A DNA stretch of 64,000 bases. It comes from Candidatus Syntropharchaeum butanivorans. Its GTDB lineage: Archaea; Halobacteriota; Syntropharchaeia; Syntropharchaeales; Syntropharchaeaceae. The stretch covers positions 94,945-158,944 of the forward strand of contig LYOR01000001.1 of assembly GCA_001766825.1 (NCBI GenBank), in the 5' to 3' direction. Below the pieces are notes generated by a model. It had not been told where the DNA came from. It did not search any database and saw nothing but the letters and a program-made list of their open reading frames with translations. Within the stretch, counting starts at the first letter, position 1; each line of letters opens with the position of its first letter. Shown in pieces: positions 16,507 to 24,794 of the stretch. The position numbers were made by a program, and so were the translations under genes.

Positions 16507-17550
16507 CTATACAACCCCAAGAAGCATCAAAAGGCCTATTATAAGCATCGCGATCCCGCCAAATAGTCTTATATATCTCTTTTTCTCCTTTCTCATCTCA
16601 TCGAGCACTCCGGGGTCTGTCCCAAAGTAGACAAACGCGAGAATCCCTATCAGGGGAAGTGTGTAGAGGAGATTGTAGAGCATGAGGTAAAGGAGGGCAC
16701 AAAGCATCGTTTTTCCTGATAACACACTCAGGATCGGAAGATAAACTCCAACCGTGCATGGGAGCCCGATAAGTGTCGCAAATACGCCAAGAAGACCTGC
16801 AGCCGGGATTGTTGCATACCTGACCATATCTTTTATCTTCGGTTTAGCAAATCCAGGTATCGCAAGTGTAGATTGACCCGTAAAGTAGTCCCTGATATTT
16901 ATAACACCCGCTAAAAGTGCGATTACGATTACAACTACCCTCAGGTTTGAGTTCATGCCTGCAAATGCGAAAGTGTTTATGATGCCAAGTCCTACAAGGA
17001 GATAAGTTAAATAGACTGCTATGATGAATGAAAAACCGATAATAAGGACTCTTCTTCTATCATTCAGGGTGAGAAGTGATGTCAGAAGTAGTATCAGTAC
17101 AGCGAATGTGCAGAGGTTAATAATACCATTAACAATCCCGGATATGATGATAAATGATGGTGAGACCTCCTCACCACGTGATGAGACCTCGTCTCCGGCC
17201 TCAAGCCGTGCAATCTCAGCTTTGATATCTGCCTCTGTGATATCGCCTGAGAGGTATGTATCATTGAAGAATAGAACCGGAACTCCTCCTACTTTAATCC
17301 CATACCTCTTCCGGAACTCGTCGAACAAAGCCCCATTTGTTTCGTTGTAGTAAACCTCGTATCTGTAGATCTTTACATTCGGGTATTCCTCCTCGATCTT
17401 ATCGAGCAGGGTCGATAGTGCCTGACAATGCGGGCAATCCTCCCCGTAGAAGTAGTGGATCTCAATTATGGGTGCAGATGAGGCGAGCTGAATTAAGAGT
17501 GGAATACTCAGGGTAACCAGGAGCATCAGAGCTCTTTTTGCCTTAAGCAT
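16507..17550 (-). CDS. Thioredoxin-fold plus CcdA/DsbD-like membrane fusion protein
   Basis: About 347 residues. A signal or anchor (ALMLLVTLSIPLLIQLASS) leads into a thioredoxin-like domain with the redox motif CPHC (YFYGEDCPHCQAL) and GVPVLFFNDTYLSG with the cis-proline. From about residue 130 there are six or more membrane helices of the CcdA/DsbD type, with the conserved cysteines in INLCTFAVL and GLPCTVGVYLP. Such proteins pass electrons from the cytoplasm to outside thiols. The open frame extends to 17682 across the divergent L40e start, so the ATG at 17550 is chosen. It ends one base from the convergent lipoprotein gene. Confidence 0.8.
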   Translation of the reverse strand: MLKAKRALMLLVTLSIPLLIQLASSAPIIEIHYFYGEDCPHCQALSTLLDKIEEEYPNVKIYRYEVYYNETNGALFDEFRKRYGIKVGGVPVLFFNDTYLSGDITEADIKAEIARLEAGDEVSSRGEEVSPSFIIISGIVNGIINLCTFAVLILLLTSLLTLNDRRRVLIIGFSFIIAVYLTYLLVGLGIINTFAFAGMNSNLRVVVIVIALLAGVINIRDYFTGQSTLAIPGFAKPKIKDMVRYATIPAAGLLGVFATLIGLPCTVGVYLPILSVLSGKTMLCALLYLMLYNLLYTLPLIGILAFVYFGTDPGVLDEMRKEKKRYIRLFGGIAMLIIGLLMLLGVV

Positions 17551-17634
17551 CCTCCTGTAGATATCGGGTGGAGTCTTTATCAACCTTATCGCCTCTGCAT
17601 TTTCGCTACATTTACCTTCACTGATGCAAAAAAG

Positions 17635-17645
17635 TTTAATATATA
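17635..17645 (+). promoter_or_regulatory. TATA box of rpl40e
   Basis: TTTAATATATA about 35 bases before the L40e ATG; the same start region would drive the following tRNA-Pro and perhaps mobA. Confidence 0.45.
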
Positions 17646-17675
17646 CCTGACATCCTCTTTCGTAGGTGGAGATAC

Positions 17676-17822
17676 ATGGCACGATTCCCTGAAGCTGAAG
17701 CGAGGTTACTTAACATCAAGATCTGTACCCACTGCAATGCACGTAATCCGATACGAGCGACACGATGTAGAAAGTGTGGATACAAAGGACTCAGGATGAA
17801 ATCCAGGGAAAGAAAGCGTTAG
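17676..17822 (+). CDS. rpl40e: 50S ribosomal protein L40e
   Basis: Forty-eight residues, beginning [17 protein letters not shown]. The zinc site CTHC (residues 17-20) and CRKC (residues 31-34) and the basic tail [11 protein letters not shown] are diagnostic. In eukaryotes this protein is fused to ubiquitin; in archaea it is free. The tRNA-Pro begins 12 bases downstream. Confidence 0.93.
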   Translation: MARFPEAEARLLNIKICTHCNARNPIRATRCRKCGYKGLRMKSRERKR

Positions 17823-17834
17823 ATGGCTGTTCAT

Positions 17835-17909
17835 GGGGCAGTAGGGTAGCCTGGTCGATCCTCGAGCCTTTGGGAGGCTTGGACTGCAGTTCAAATCTGC
17901 ACTGCCCCA
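17835..17909 (+). tRNA. tRNA-Pro (anticodon TGG)
   Basis: A 75-nt cloverleaf: acceptor GGGGCAG/CTGCCCC, anticodon stem GAGCC/GGCTT with loop TTTGGGA giving TGG, T arm TGCAG-TTCAAAT-CTGCA, discriminator A, no encoded CCA. It differs from the other tRNA-Pro (CGG, at 12292) mainly in the acceptor, anticodon and T stems; the D arm GTAGCCTGGTCGATCC is shared. Confidence 0.95.
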
Positions 17910-17944
17910 TCATCCTGTGGTTATCATTCAAAGGGCTGGATGAA

Positions 17945-18544
17945 GTGAGGGCTGGTCTTGTTCTTGCAGGAGGGAGGAGTTCGAGGTTTGGGTTCAGAGA
18001 TAAATCACTCTTCAAGCTTGATGGGACCCCTCTTATCCTTCATGTGCTTGAGAGGATGGAAAAAAGCGTCGATGAGGTTGTGATATCACTTTCTGATGAT
18101 AGACAGAGGTGGTATATCAGTAAGATCCTTGAGGGAAGGGATATCAAGATTGTGATCGATGAAATCCGAGAATATGGTCCTATTGGGGGTATAAATGCAT
18201 CTATTAAGGTGATTGACTCGGAGAGTTTGCTCATCGTTGGGTGTGATATGCCCCACCTCAACCCGGATGTGGTTGACCTCCTCTTTGGATTGCTTGAGGG
18301 GTATGATGCCGCCATCCCGGTCTGGGAAAACGGGTTTCTGGAGGGTCTTCACAGTGTTTACAACCGGGATGCGCTACTTCATGCAACACCGGAATGTATC
18401 AGGCTCGGAGAGAGAAGGATCCTGGATTTGATCAGACGACTTAACGTACGGTATGTTCCGGTCAAGGAGATCCGGAGGATTGACCCTGAGCTTAAGACCT
18501 TCACAAATATAAACCGACCGGAGGACTACCGCATACTTTATTAA
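17945..18544 (+). CDS. mobA: Molybdenum cofactor guanylyltransferase-like protein
   Basis: 199 residues. The nucleotidyltransferase start AGLVLAGGRSSRFGFRDKSLF, the block IREYGPIGGINASI and LLIVGCDMPHLNPDVV are those of MobA, which attaches GMP to molybdopterin (here possibly with tungsten, as for formylmethanofuran dehydrogenase). The open frame runs back through the tRNA gene and L40e; the GTG at 17945 gives the first sensible start, with no better ATG. It ends 10 bases before the palindrome at the ribK start. A role with another nucleotide acceptor cannot be excluded. Confidence 0.82.
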   Translation: MRAGLVLAGGRSSRFGFRDKSLFKLDGTPLILHVLERMEKSVDEVVISLSDDRQRWYISKILEGRDIKIVIDEIREYGPIGGINASIKVIDSESLLIVGCDMPHLNPDVVDLLFGLLEGYDAAIPVWENGFLEGLHSVYNRDALLHATPECIRLGERRILDLIRRLNVRYVPVKEIRRIDPELKTFTNINRPEDYRILY

Positions 18545-18554
18545 CTATGAGGCG

Positions 18555-18572
18555 CATCTCAAATTTGAGATG
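18555..18572. promoter_or_regulatory. 18-bp perfect palindrome at the ribK start, candidate RbkR operator
   Basis: CATCTCAAATTTGAGATG is its own reverse complement. Its last three bases are the ATG of the following gene, whose protein has an N-terminal HTH domain fused to riboflavin kinase (RbkR type), a known archaeal regulator of riboflavin genes. A dimeric HTH protein binding here would block both transcription and ribosome access. No experiment supports it; the claim rests on symmetry and place. Confidence 0.6.
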
Positions 18573-19226
18573 GTAGATAAAGAATCACTTAAGCAGCTCG
18601 CGTTGATGGGTGCTATAAATTCCCCGGTAAAAGTATCCTCATATGAACTTTCGGTAAAGCTTGGTTCAAGCCCACAGACTGCCTCAAGGAGAATACAGGA
18701 GCTTGAAGAGGAGGGGCTTATCTCGAGGACGATCCAGGGGAATGCACAGTGGATAACGATAACAGATCCCGGCGTTGATCTCCTGAGAAAGGAGTACTAT
18801 GCGTATCAACGAATATTTGAGCGGGAAGAGGATGCAATAGAGCTGATAGGGACCGTCATGACCGGACTTGGAGAGGGAAAATATTACATAACTCAGGATG
18901 GATATATGAAACAGTTCACCGAGAAGCTTGGGTTTAAACCGTTCCCGGGCACTTTAAATTTGAATCTGACAAAAGAGAGTGTTACACTCAGAAAAAAGCT
19001 TGATAACCATAAAGGCATTCTTATTTCAGGTTTTAAGGCTAATAATCGGACATTTGGTGGAGGTAGGTCTTTTCTGAGTGAGATCGAGGATATCAAATCT
19101 GCTGTGATAATCCCTGATCGTACACACTACCCGCCAGATGTTATCGAGATCCTTGCACCGGTCAATCTGAGAGAAGCTCTCCGGGTTGATGATGGAGATG
19201 AGGTTCGGATAAAGGTGTTCATATGA
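18570..19226 (+). CDS. ribK: HTH regulator fused to CTP-dependent riboflavin kinase
   Basis: 218 residues in two parts. Residues 1 to about 80 form a winged helix (SSYELSVKLGSSPQTASRRI, ELEEEGLISRTI). From about residue 90 is the archaeal CTP-dependent riboflavin kinase, with GLGEGKYYI, FKPFPGTLNLNL, and RTHYPPDVIEILAPVNLRE. Members of this fused form act both as FMN-making enzyme and as repressor of riboflavin genes (RbkR). The ATG lies inside an 18-bp palindrome that may be its own operator. It overlaps ribB by four bases, forming a riboflavin unit. Confidence 0.9.
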   Translation: MVDKESLKQLALMGAINSPVKVSSYELSVKLGSSPQTASRRIQELEEEGLISRTIQGNAQWITITDPGVDLLRKEYYAYQRIFEREEDAIELIGTVMTGLGEGKYYITQDGYMKQFTEKLGFKPFPGTLNLNLTKESVTLRKKLDNHKGILISGFKANNRTFGGGRSFLSEIEDIKSAVIIPDRTHYPPDVIEILAPVNLREALRVDDGDEVRIKVFI

Positions 19227-19933
19227 GCTATTACACAACTCGACGTATAGAGGATGCAAAGGATGCCCTCCGGATGGGTAAGCCGATCCTGATCTATGAC
19301 TTTGACGATAGGGAGGGGGAGACTGATATTGTGGTACCGGCACGGCATGTGACCCCGGCTGATGTCTTCAGGATGCGCCATGATGGCGGAGGTCTGATCT
19401 GTGTCGCGATTCATCCGGAGGCTGCAGACAGGCTGGGACTACCGTTTATGGCAGATATTCTCAGGGTCTTCTCCTCCTGTTCTGACAATAATGGAGGATT
19501 TGATGAGATCACCGAGAGAATCGGGGATATCCCATACGACAGGAAATCATCCTTCTCGATATGGGTGAACCATCGCGGGACATTCACCGGGATCACGGAT
19601 AACGATCGGGCGCTGACGATACGAAAGCTCGGTGAGATCGTGGAGGAGGCCATGAACGGCAACAAAGTGAGATTTGGGGATGAGTTCCGCTCACCGGGGC
19701 ATGTTGCAGTTCTCAGGGCTGCAAAGGACCTGCTGTTTGAGCGGGTGGGACAGACCGAGCTTTCTGTTGCGATGGCCATGATGGCAGGTATAACCCCTGC
19801 GATGGCGATCTGTGAGATGTTAGATCATCGGACAGGGAAAGCACTCTCGAAAGAAGATGCGATCGAGTATGGCAGGATGAATAAGATACCATTTCTTGAG
19901 GGTTCAGAGATTATCGATGCTTTCATGGAGTGA
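19223..19933 (+). CDS. ribB: 3,4-dihydroxy-2-butanone 4-phosphate synthase
   Basis: 236 residues. Makes the four-carbon riboflavin precursor from ribulose-5-phosphate. The active-site region ILIYDFDDREGETDIVVPA is clear, as are MRHDGGGLICVAI, FSIWVNHRGTFTGITDNDRALT and GHVAVLRA. The RibA half of the bacterial fusion is absent, as usual in archaea. Its ATG overlaps the ribK stop by four bases; its end overlaps rfcL by 17. Confidence 0.92.
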   Translation: MSYYTTRRIEDAKDALRMGKPILIYDFDDREGETDIVVPARHVTPADVFRMRHDGGGLICVAIHPEAADRLGLPFMADILRVFSSCSDNNGGFDEITERIGDIPYDRKSSFSIWVNHRGTFTGITDNDRALTIRKLGEIVEEAMNGNKVRFGDEFRSPGHVAVLRAAKDLLFERVGQTELSVAMAMMAGITPAMAICEMLDHRTGKALSKEDAIEYGRMNKIPFLEGSEIIDAFME

Positions 19934-21317
19934 GAAGTACCGCCCCAGGAGACTCAGCGAGGTTGTGGGGAATGAGAAGGCAAAGCATGAGCTTATTGAG
20001 TGGGCAGAGAGGTGGATTAACCAGGACCCTGGCCGAAAACCCGCAATTCTATATGGTAGTGCTGGAGTTGGTAAGACATCGGCCGCGCATGCACTCGCGA
20101 ATGAGATGGGATGGGAGGTCGTTGAGCTTAATGCATCAGATCAGCGGACTGCAGCCATCCTTAAAAAGGTTGCAGGTGTTGCATCTTCATCTCGGGGGCT
20201 TTTAAAGGGAGGTTTCAGGCTCATAATCCTCGATGAGGCGGATAACCTGCATGGGACTGCAGACTATGGTGGATCGAGGGAGATCCTGAGGATAATACGT
20301 AGCGCACAGAATCCGATACTTCTCACAGCAAACGATCTTTACGGTATCTCCAAGGCAATCAGGGATGAGTGCGATCTGATACAGTTCAAGGCAATCAGAA
20401 AATCAACGATTGTGGCACAGCTCAAGCGTATCTGCAAGAGTGAGGGGATTGTCTGTGATGAGCTTGCCTTGAAGGAGATTGCAGAGGGGAAGCATGATTT
20501 AAGGTCTGCAATCAACGATTTACAGGCGATTGCAGAAGGAAAGAGCAGGATTACGATCAACGATGTTGTGACAGGTTTAAGGGATAGAAAAGAATCGATA
20601 TTCAACCTTCTCTCATTGATATTCAGGGGAGAGGATATGGAGGATGTTTTTAAGGCATCCTACAACCTTGATGAAACCCCTGAGGCGCTAATCCACTGGA
20701 TCGATGAGAACCTTCCCCGGCAGTTCTCAGAAGACGCACTTGCCCGGGGGATGAGCTACCTATCAAAGAGTGATCGCTTTCTTGGCATGGTGAAGAGGCG
20801 TCAGAACTATCGGTTCTGGAGATATGCGAGCTTTTTGATGATATGCGGGGTTATTCAGGCAATTTCCGGCGCTATCGACCATGATCGAAGATTTGTGAGA
20901 TACCAGCCTCCGTCATATTTCAGGAAGATCTCACAGACGCGGGGAAAGAGAAGGTTGATGATTGAACTCGGGCTAAAGATCGCAAAGGCCACGAAAACAG
21001 ATGAAGAGTACGGCAGACTGAGGCTCATCCCGCTTCTGAGAGAGATTTTCAGAGATATGGATAGAGCAGCAGCAATAACAGCGGAGTTTGAGCTCACTCA
21101 GGATGAGGTGTCTTTGATTCTTGGTGAAAAAGGAAAGAAACGGGCAAAAGAGATCGTAAAGCTGGCAGCATCTATCAGGGAGGAGCGAAAGATGGAGGAG
21201 GAAGAGGGGGTGATGGAGGGTGCCGGGGTGATCACCACCTCTTCAGATCGGGTCGAAGCTCAATCTGAGCGATCTGAGAGGGGAGGAGGTCAAAAGACGC
21301 TCTTTGAGTTTGGGTGA
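19917..21317 (+). CDS. rfcL: Replication factor C large subunit
   Basis: 466 residues. N-terminus LSWSEKYRPRRLSEVVGNE, Walker A GSAGVGKT (47-54), Walker B LIILDEADNL, and the LRSAINDLQAIAEG sensor 2 region. The C-terminal third is the subunit-specific part, ending in a PCNA-interacting box QKTLFEF at the last residues. The ATG at 19917 is chosen over the in-frame TTG at 19896. It begins inside ribB, and mevalonate kinase follows four bases after. Confidence 0.94.
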   Translation: MLSWSEKYRPRRLSEVVGNEKAKHELIEWAERWINQDPGRKPAILYGSAGVGKTSAAHALANEMGWEVVELNASDQRTAAILKKVAGVASSSRGLLKGGFRLIILDEADNLHGTADYGGSREILRIIRSAQNPILLTANDLYGISKAIRDECDLIQFKAIRKSTIVAQLKRICKSEGIVCDELALKEIAEGKHDLRSAINDLQAIAEGKSRITINDVVTGLRDRKESIFNLLSLIFRGEDMEDVFKASYNLDETPEALIHWIDENLPRQFSEDALARGMSYLSKSDRFLGMVKRRQNYRFWRYASFLMICGVIQAISGAIDHDRRFVRYQPPSYFRKISQTRGKRRLMIELGLKIAKATKTDEEYGRLRLIPLLREIFRDMDRAAAITAEFELTQDEVSLILGEKGKKRAKEIVKLAASIREERKMEEEEGVMEGAGVITTSSDRVEAQSERSERGGGQKTLFEFG

Positions 21318-21321
21318 GTCG

Positions 21322-22215
21322 ATGGTCACATACTCTGCTCCGGCAAAGATCTACCTCTTCGGTGAGCATGCGGTTGTCTACAATAAGCATGCGGTTGCTG
21401 TTGCTGTCAATCTCAGAACAAGAGTTAGCCTGAGAAGGTCTGATCGCTTCATCTATCAGACAGATGGAGATACACGGTATATTGAGGGGGCTTTGGGGAT
21501 TTTTTCCTCCCTCAAAAAAATCCCCGGTCTTGAGCTGAGGGTTGAATCTGATATTCCGATAGGAGCCGGTCTTGGATCATCTGCTGCTGTCACGGTCGCA
21601 ACACTCGGTGCACTCAATGAGGAGTTTGATGCAGGCCTTGGGATAGAGGAGATTGCACGGCTTGCTTTTGAGGTTGAAAGATCCATTCAGGGTGTTGCAA
21701 GTCCAACAGACACCTTTGTATCGAGTGTAGGGGGTTGCGTACTTGTTCCTGATCTTACCAGGGTCACGGATCATTTAAGGTGCAGCATCGTGATAGGGGA
21801 TACAAAGGTGGTGGGATATACAAAGAAGCTCGTTAAAGATGTGAAGGAGCTCAGGTCAAGGGAGACCGAGATTCTCGACCTGATATTCGATACGATCGAT
21901 CGGATAGCAGTAACAGGTCTCGATGCCCTTTCAGCCGGGGACTACACCCGGGTTGGTGAGCTTATGAACATCAACCACGGGCTTCTTGATGCCATGGGTG
22001 TTGGAACGAGTAAGCTCTCTGAGCTTGTGTATGCGGCACGCTCAGGTGGCGCACTCGGTGCAAAGATCACCGGGGCAGGTGGAGGGGGGTGCATCGTTGC
22101 AATCTGTGAGGAAAAAGATGTTGGTAGGGTCGTAGATGCGATAAGGGGGAGAGGAGGGGGGGCAATAGTTGTGGATGTCGCCCGGGAAGGTCTGAGGAGA
22201 GAGAGTGAGGACTGA
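21322..22215 (+). CDS. mvk: Mevalonate kinase
   Basis: 297 residues, GHMP kinase family. Phosphorylates mevalonate for isoprenoid lipid synthesis. Motifs are SAPAKIYLFGEHAVVY at the start, the ATP loop PIGAGLGSSAAVTVA, PTDTFVSSVGG, and the C-terminal KITGAGGGGCIVAI. The ATG at 21322 follows the rfcL stop. The downstream pathway enzyme IdsA is at 45106. Confidence 0.92.
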   Translation: MVTYSAPAKIYLFGEHAVVYNKHAVAVAVNLRTRVSLRRSDRFIYQTDGDTRYIEGALGIFSSLKKIPGLELRVESDIPIGAGLGSSAAVTVATLGALNEEFDAGLGIEEIARLAFEVERSIQGVASPTDTFVSSVGGCVLVPDLTRVTDHLRCSIVIGDTKVVGYTKKLVKDVKELRSRETEILDLIFDTIDRIAVTGLDALSAGDYTRVGELMNINHGLLDAMGVGTSKLSELVYAARSGGALGAKITGAGGGGCIVAICEEKDVGRVVDAIRGRGGGAIVVDVAREGLRRESED

Positions 22216-22273
22216 TCCCCGGGGCATGTTATAAATACCGGGCTGACATATTTTTTCTCTGGAGAGGAGTTCG

Positions 22274-22687
22274 GTGAAGTTGATCAAACAGATCTCTGTC
22301 TTTGTTGAGAACAAGCCAGGGATGCTTGCAAGGATTGCAAAGGTCCTATCAGAGGATGGGATCGAGATACGGGCGTTCACGATAGCCGAATCCGGTGACT
22401 TTGGTATTGTGAGGCTTGTTGTGGATGACCATGAGCGGGCATACTTCTTGCTCTTTGATGCAGGGTTCACAGTATCATCCCAGGATGTAATTGGGATCGA
22501 GATGGAGAGCACGACAGATGCACTCTACAGGATTGCATCAGCACTCGGGGATGGTGGTGTCAACATCGCCTATGCCTATGCCTTCACGAACGCACCAAGA
22601 AGGACACTTCTGATAATCCGGGTGGATAACAACAACCTCGCTCTGGATTTGCTGAAGAGAGTGGGGATTGAGACTGTATCACAATGA
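22274..22687 (+). CDS. Tandem ACT-domain protein
   Basis: 137 residues made of two ACT folds: the first starts IKQISVFVENKPGMLARIAKVL, the second at about residue 72 (TDALYRIASALGDGGVNIAYAY). ACT domains bind amino acids and control enzymes or regulators. No catalytic domain is attached. The start is a GTG at 22274 preceded by GGAGAGGAG; a TATA element TTATAAATACC lies about 40 bases before. The stop overlaps the cobA ATG. Similar stand-alone double ACT proteins occur in many methanogens next to phenylacetate-CoA ligase genes, which are not seen here. Confidence 0.75.
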   Translation: MKLIKQISVFVENKPGMLARIAKVLSEDGIEIRAFTIAESGDFGIVRLVVDDHERAYFLLFDAGFTVSSQDVIGIEMESTTDALYRIASALGDGGVNIAYAYAFTNAPRRTLLIIRVDNNNLALDLLKRVGIETVSQ

Positions 22688-23448
22688 AAGGAGAGGGGAA
22701 GAAAGCAGGAAAGGTCTATCTTGTGGGATCAGGCCCAGGTGATCCTGAGCTTCTGACGATAAAAGCCAGGAGGATCATTGATGGGGCAGACGTGATTCTC
22801 TATGATCAGCTCTGTGGAAAGGAGATTATCAACTCACTTCCAGAGCGTGCAGAGCTCATATCCGTCGGGAAGTTTGCCTCAAAGCACACAGTTCCCCAGA
22901 AAGATATAAACAGGCTGCTGATTGAGAAGGCAAGAGATGGAAAGGTCGTTGTGAGGCTGAAGGGTGGAGATCCATACCTCTTTGGCAGGGGAGGTGAGGA
23001 GGCGGAGGAGGTTGCCGCAGCAGGTATACCGGTTGAGGTTGTACCGGGGATCACATCGGCGATTGCAGTCCCGGCCTATGTCGGGATTCCGGTAACCCAC
23101 AGAGATTATGCATCCTCTGTCACATTTGTGACAGGGCATGAAGGCGCACATAAAGAGGAGGAGATACTCGAGTGGGATGTCCTGAGCCAGTTGAGTGGGA
23201 CACTCGTGATACTCATGGGTGTGGGAGGACTTTCACGAAATATAGATAGGCTCCTGAGCCACGGAAAGGATCCCTCAACCCCTGTTGCAATAATCGAGAA
23301 CGGGACAAGGAAGGATCAAAGGGTTGTAACCGGTACACTCGGTGATATCGTCGAGGTTGCTCATCGTGAGGGGGTAAAACCACCTGCGATCATTGTGATA
23401 GGGGATGTTGTAAGACTATACGGAATTATCCCTCCAAACCCGATCTGA
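22684..23448 (+). CDS. cobA: Uroporphyrinogen-III C-methyltransferase
   Basis: 254 residues. Adds two methyl groups to uroporphyrinogen III, giving precorrin-2, the common precursor of siroheme, cobamides and F430. The VYLVGSGPGDPELLTIKA start, VVRLKGGDPYLFGRGGEEAEEV, and VVPGITSAIAVPAYVGIPVTHR are the SAM-binding and active-site blocks. It stands alone without the CysG oxidase part. Its last 23 bases overlap the tail of the convergent comE. Fits with cfbE, cfbD, cobY and cbiS in the same window. Confidence 0.93.
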   Translation: MKGEGKKAGKVYLVGSGPGDPELLTIKARRIIDGADVILYDQLCGKEIINSLPERAELISVGKFASKHTVPQKDINRLLIEKARDGKVVVRLKGGDPYLFGRGGEEAEEVAAAGIPVEVVPGITSAIAVPAYVGIPVTHRDYASSVTFVTGHEGAHKEEEILEWDVLSQLSGTLVILMGVGGLSRNIDRLLSHGKDPSTPVAIIENGTRKDQRVVTGTLGDIVEVAHREGVKPPAIIVIGDVVRLYGIIPPNPI

Positions 23449-24004
23449 CCGCCTGCATAAATCTATTTTTAATCGTTACCGGATCTAAATCTATTACCGG
23501 AGCATTTTCCCAGCTTTTCTCTGTTTTCGCAACGATTACACTCACTCTTTCAGATTTTATCGCATCTTCCAGCCTTGATCTGAGCTCTTTCTCATCAAAT
23601 ACCGTGACCGCATCTGGTATTCCAGCACCACGGGCGATTGCTTCAAGGTCAGTTACACCTGCTGTGAATGTGGGTTGAAATCCCGTGGATGAGTGTGCCT
23701 CGTTATCAACGATGAGGATGGTGAGGTTCGGTGGTGCGATGTTTGCCGCTGTGGCAAGTGACCCAAGGTTCATCAGGATCGAACCATCCCCCTCAAGCGC
23801 AATCACCCTTCTTCCAGGCACCGAAACAGCAAGACCAAGTGCGATAGAGGATGCGAGACCCATCGAACCGAGCATGTAGAAGTTCTCAGCCCTGTCACCG
23901 ATGTGATAAAGTTCCCTGCTCGGGAATCCAAGATTTGATATGATAACCCCTTCCATTTTCACCGCGAGATCGAGAAGAACCCTCAGAACATCAATCCTCT
24001 TCAT
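23426..24004 (-). CDS. comE: Sulfopyruvate decarboxylase, beta subunit
   Basis: 192 residues. With ComD it decarboxylates sulfopyruvate to sulfoacetaldehyde in coenzyme M synthesis. This is the thiamine diphosphate-binding half: GDGSILMNLGSLATAAN followed by LTILIVDNEAHSSTG is the cofactor motif. The ATG at 24004 (MKRIDVLRVLLDL) is chosen; the frame extends 18 bases further into comD. It follows comD with a 14-base overlap and ends inside cobA on the other strand. Confidence 0.9.
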   Translation of the reverse strand: MKRIDVLRVLLDLAVKMEGVIISNLGFPSRELYHIGDRAENFYMLGSMGLASSIALGLAVSVPGRRVIALEGDGSILMNLGSLATAANIAPPNLTILIVDNEAHSSTGFQPTFTAGVTDLEAIARGAGIPDAVTVFDEKELRSRLEDAIKSERVSVIVAKTEKSWENAPVIDLDPVTIKNRFMQAVRSGLEG

Positions 24005-24512
24005 CCCAGAGTTCCCCCTCAAGAAGTACCGCTCTTATCTCAGACTGCGTCATCGCATCCACTGCAGCCTCCCTTATTGAACCAATCTCTGCCCGTCTTG
24101 AGATACAGCAGTACCGGATTTTCAATGCCTCAAGCAGCGGTATGATCGCCTCATCCATCGGATTCTGAGCCGCGATCTGTTCATTCCTGTCCCCTCCTCT
24201 GTGGCTCATGAGAATAAGAAGTGGCATCCTGTAGAGTCGGGTCAACGAGAGTAGCGCATTTATCGAGTTTCCAAATCCTGAGTTCTGGATTATGAGGGCG
24301 GGCTTCTTTCCTCCAAGGTGCGCACCAGCAGCAATCCCAACTCCCTCCTCCTCTCTTGTAACCGGTATGTGTGTGATCCTCCTCTCCTGCTCGATAGTCT
24401 CAATGATCCCCGCAAGCATGTTACAGGGGAGGCTGCAGACAAAATCGATCCCTCCCTCAATAAGTGCGTCAACGATACTCCTGTCGATCACATCTTCTCT
24501 TTTCTCCAGCAT
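23991..24512 (-). CDS. comD: Sulfopyruvate decarboxylase, alpha subunit
   Basis: 173 residues, the pyrimidine-binding (PYR) half of the thiamine-dependent enzyme. Seen are GGIDFVCSLPCNMLAG, the glutamate of TREEEGVGIAAGAHLGG that activates the cofactor, and QNSGFGNSINALLSLT. The ATG at 24512 gives MLEKREDVIDRSIVDAL; an upstream ATG at 24545 is less typical. A GCTAAATACT element on the minus strand near 24550 may be its promoter. It marks the ability to make coenzyme M. Confidence 0.9.
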   Translation of the reverse strand: MLEKREDVIDRSIVDALIEGGIDFVCSLPCNMLAGIIETIEQERRITHIPVTREEEGVGIAAGAHLGGKKPALIIQNSGFGNSINALLSLTRLYRMPLLILMSHRGGDRNEQIAAQNPMDEAIIPLLEALKIRYCCISRRAEIGSIREAAVDAMTQSEIRAVLLEGELWDEED

Positions 24513-24794
24513 CACTAAATACTTAACGCAGAAAAGGTGTGTCACCCACTATAGAGTATTTAGCCCCCTCCTCCCCTACCACTCAGCAATCTCCTGTAAC
24601 CATCCCTTGAGTTAATCCCGGTGAAGCCACCATCCCTGCCAGAAGTAGATGCAGACAGACGAATTTTTTTGACTGAATCCATGATTATGCTCAAGATTCC
24701 CCAAAAGCACGCATTTTGGATCCGTTTAACCTTACCAGCGGGGTATCATTTTTCCACCAGAATTTTTCTAAACTCCCAATTGACCGCCAGGTTC

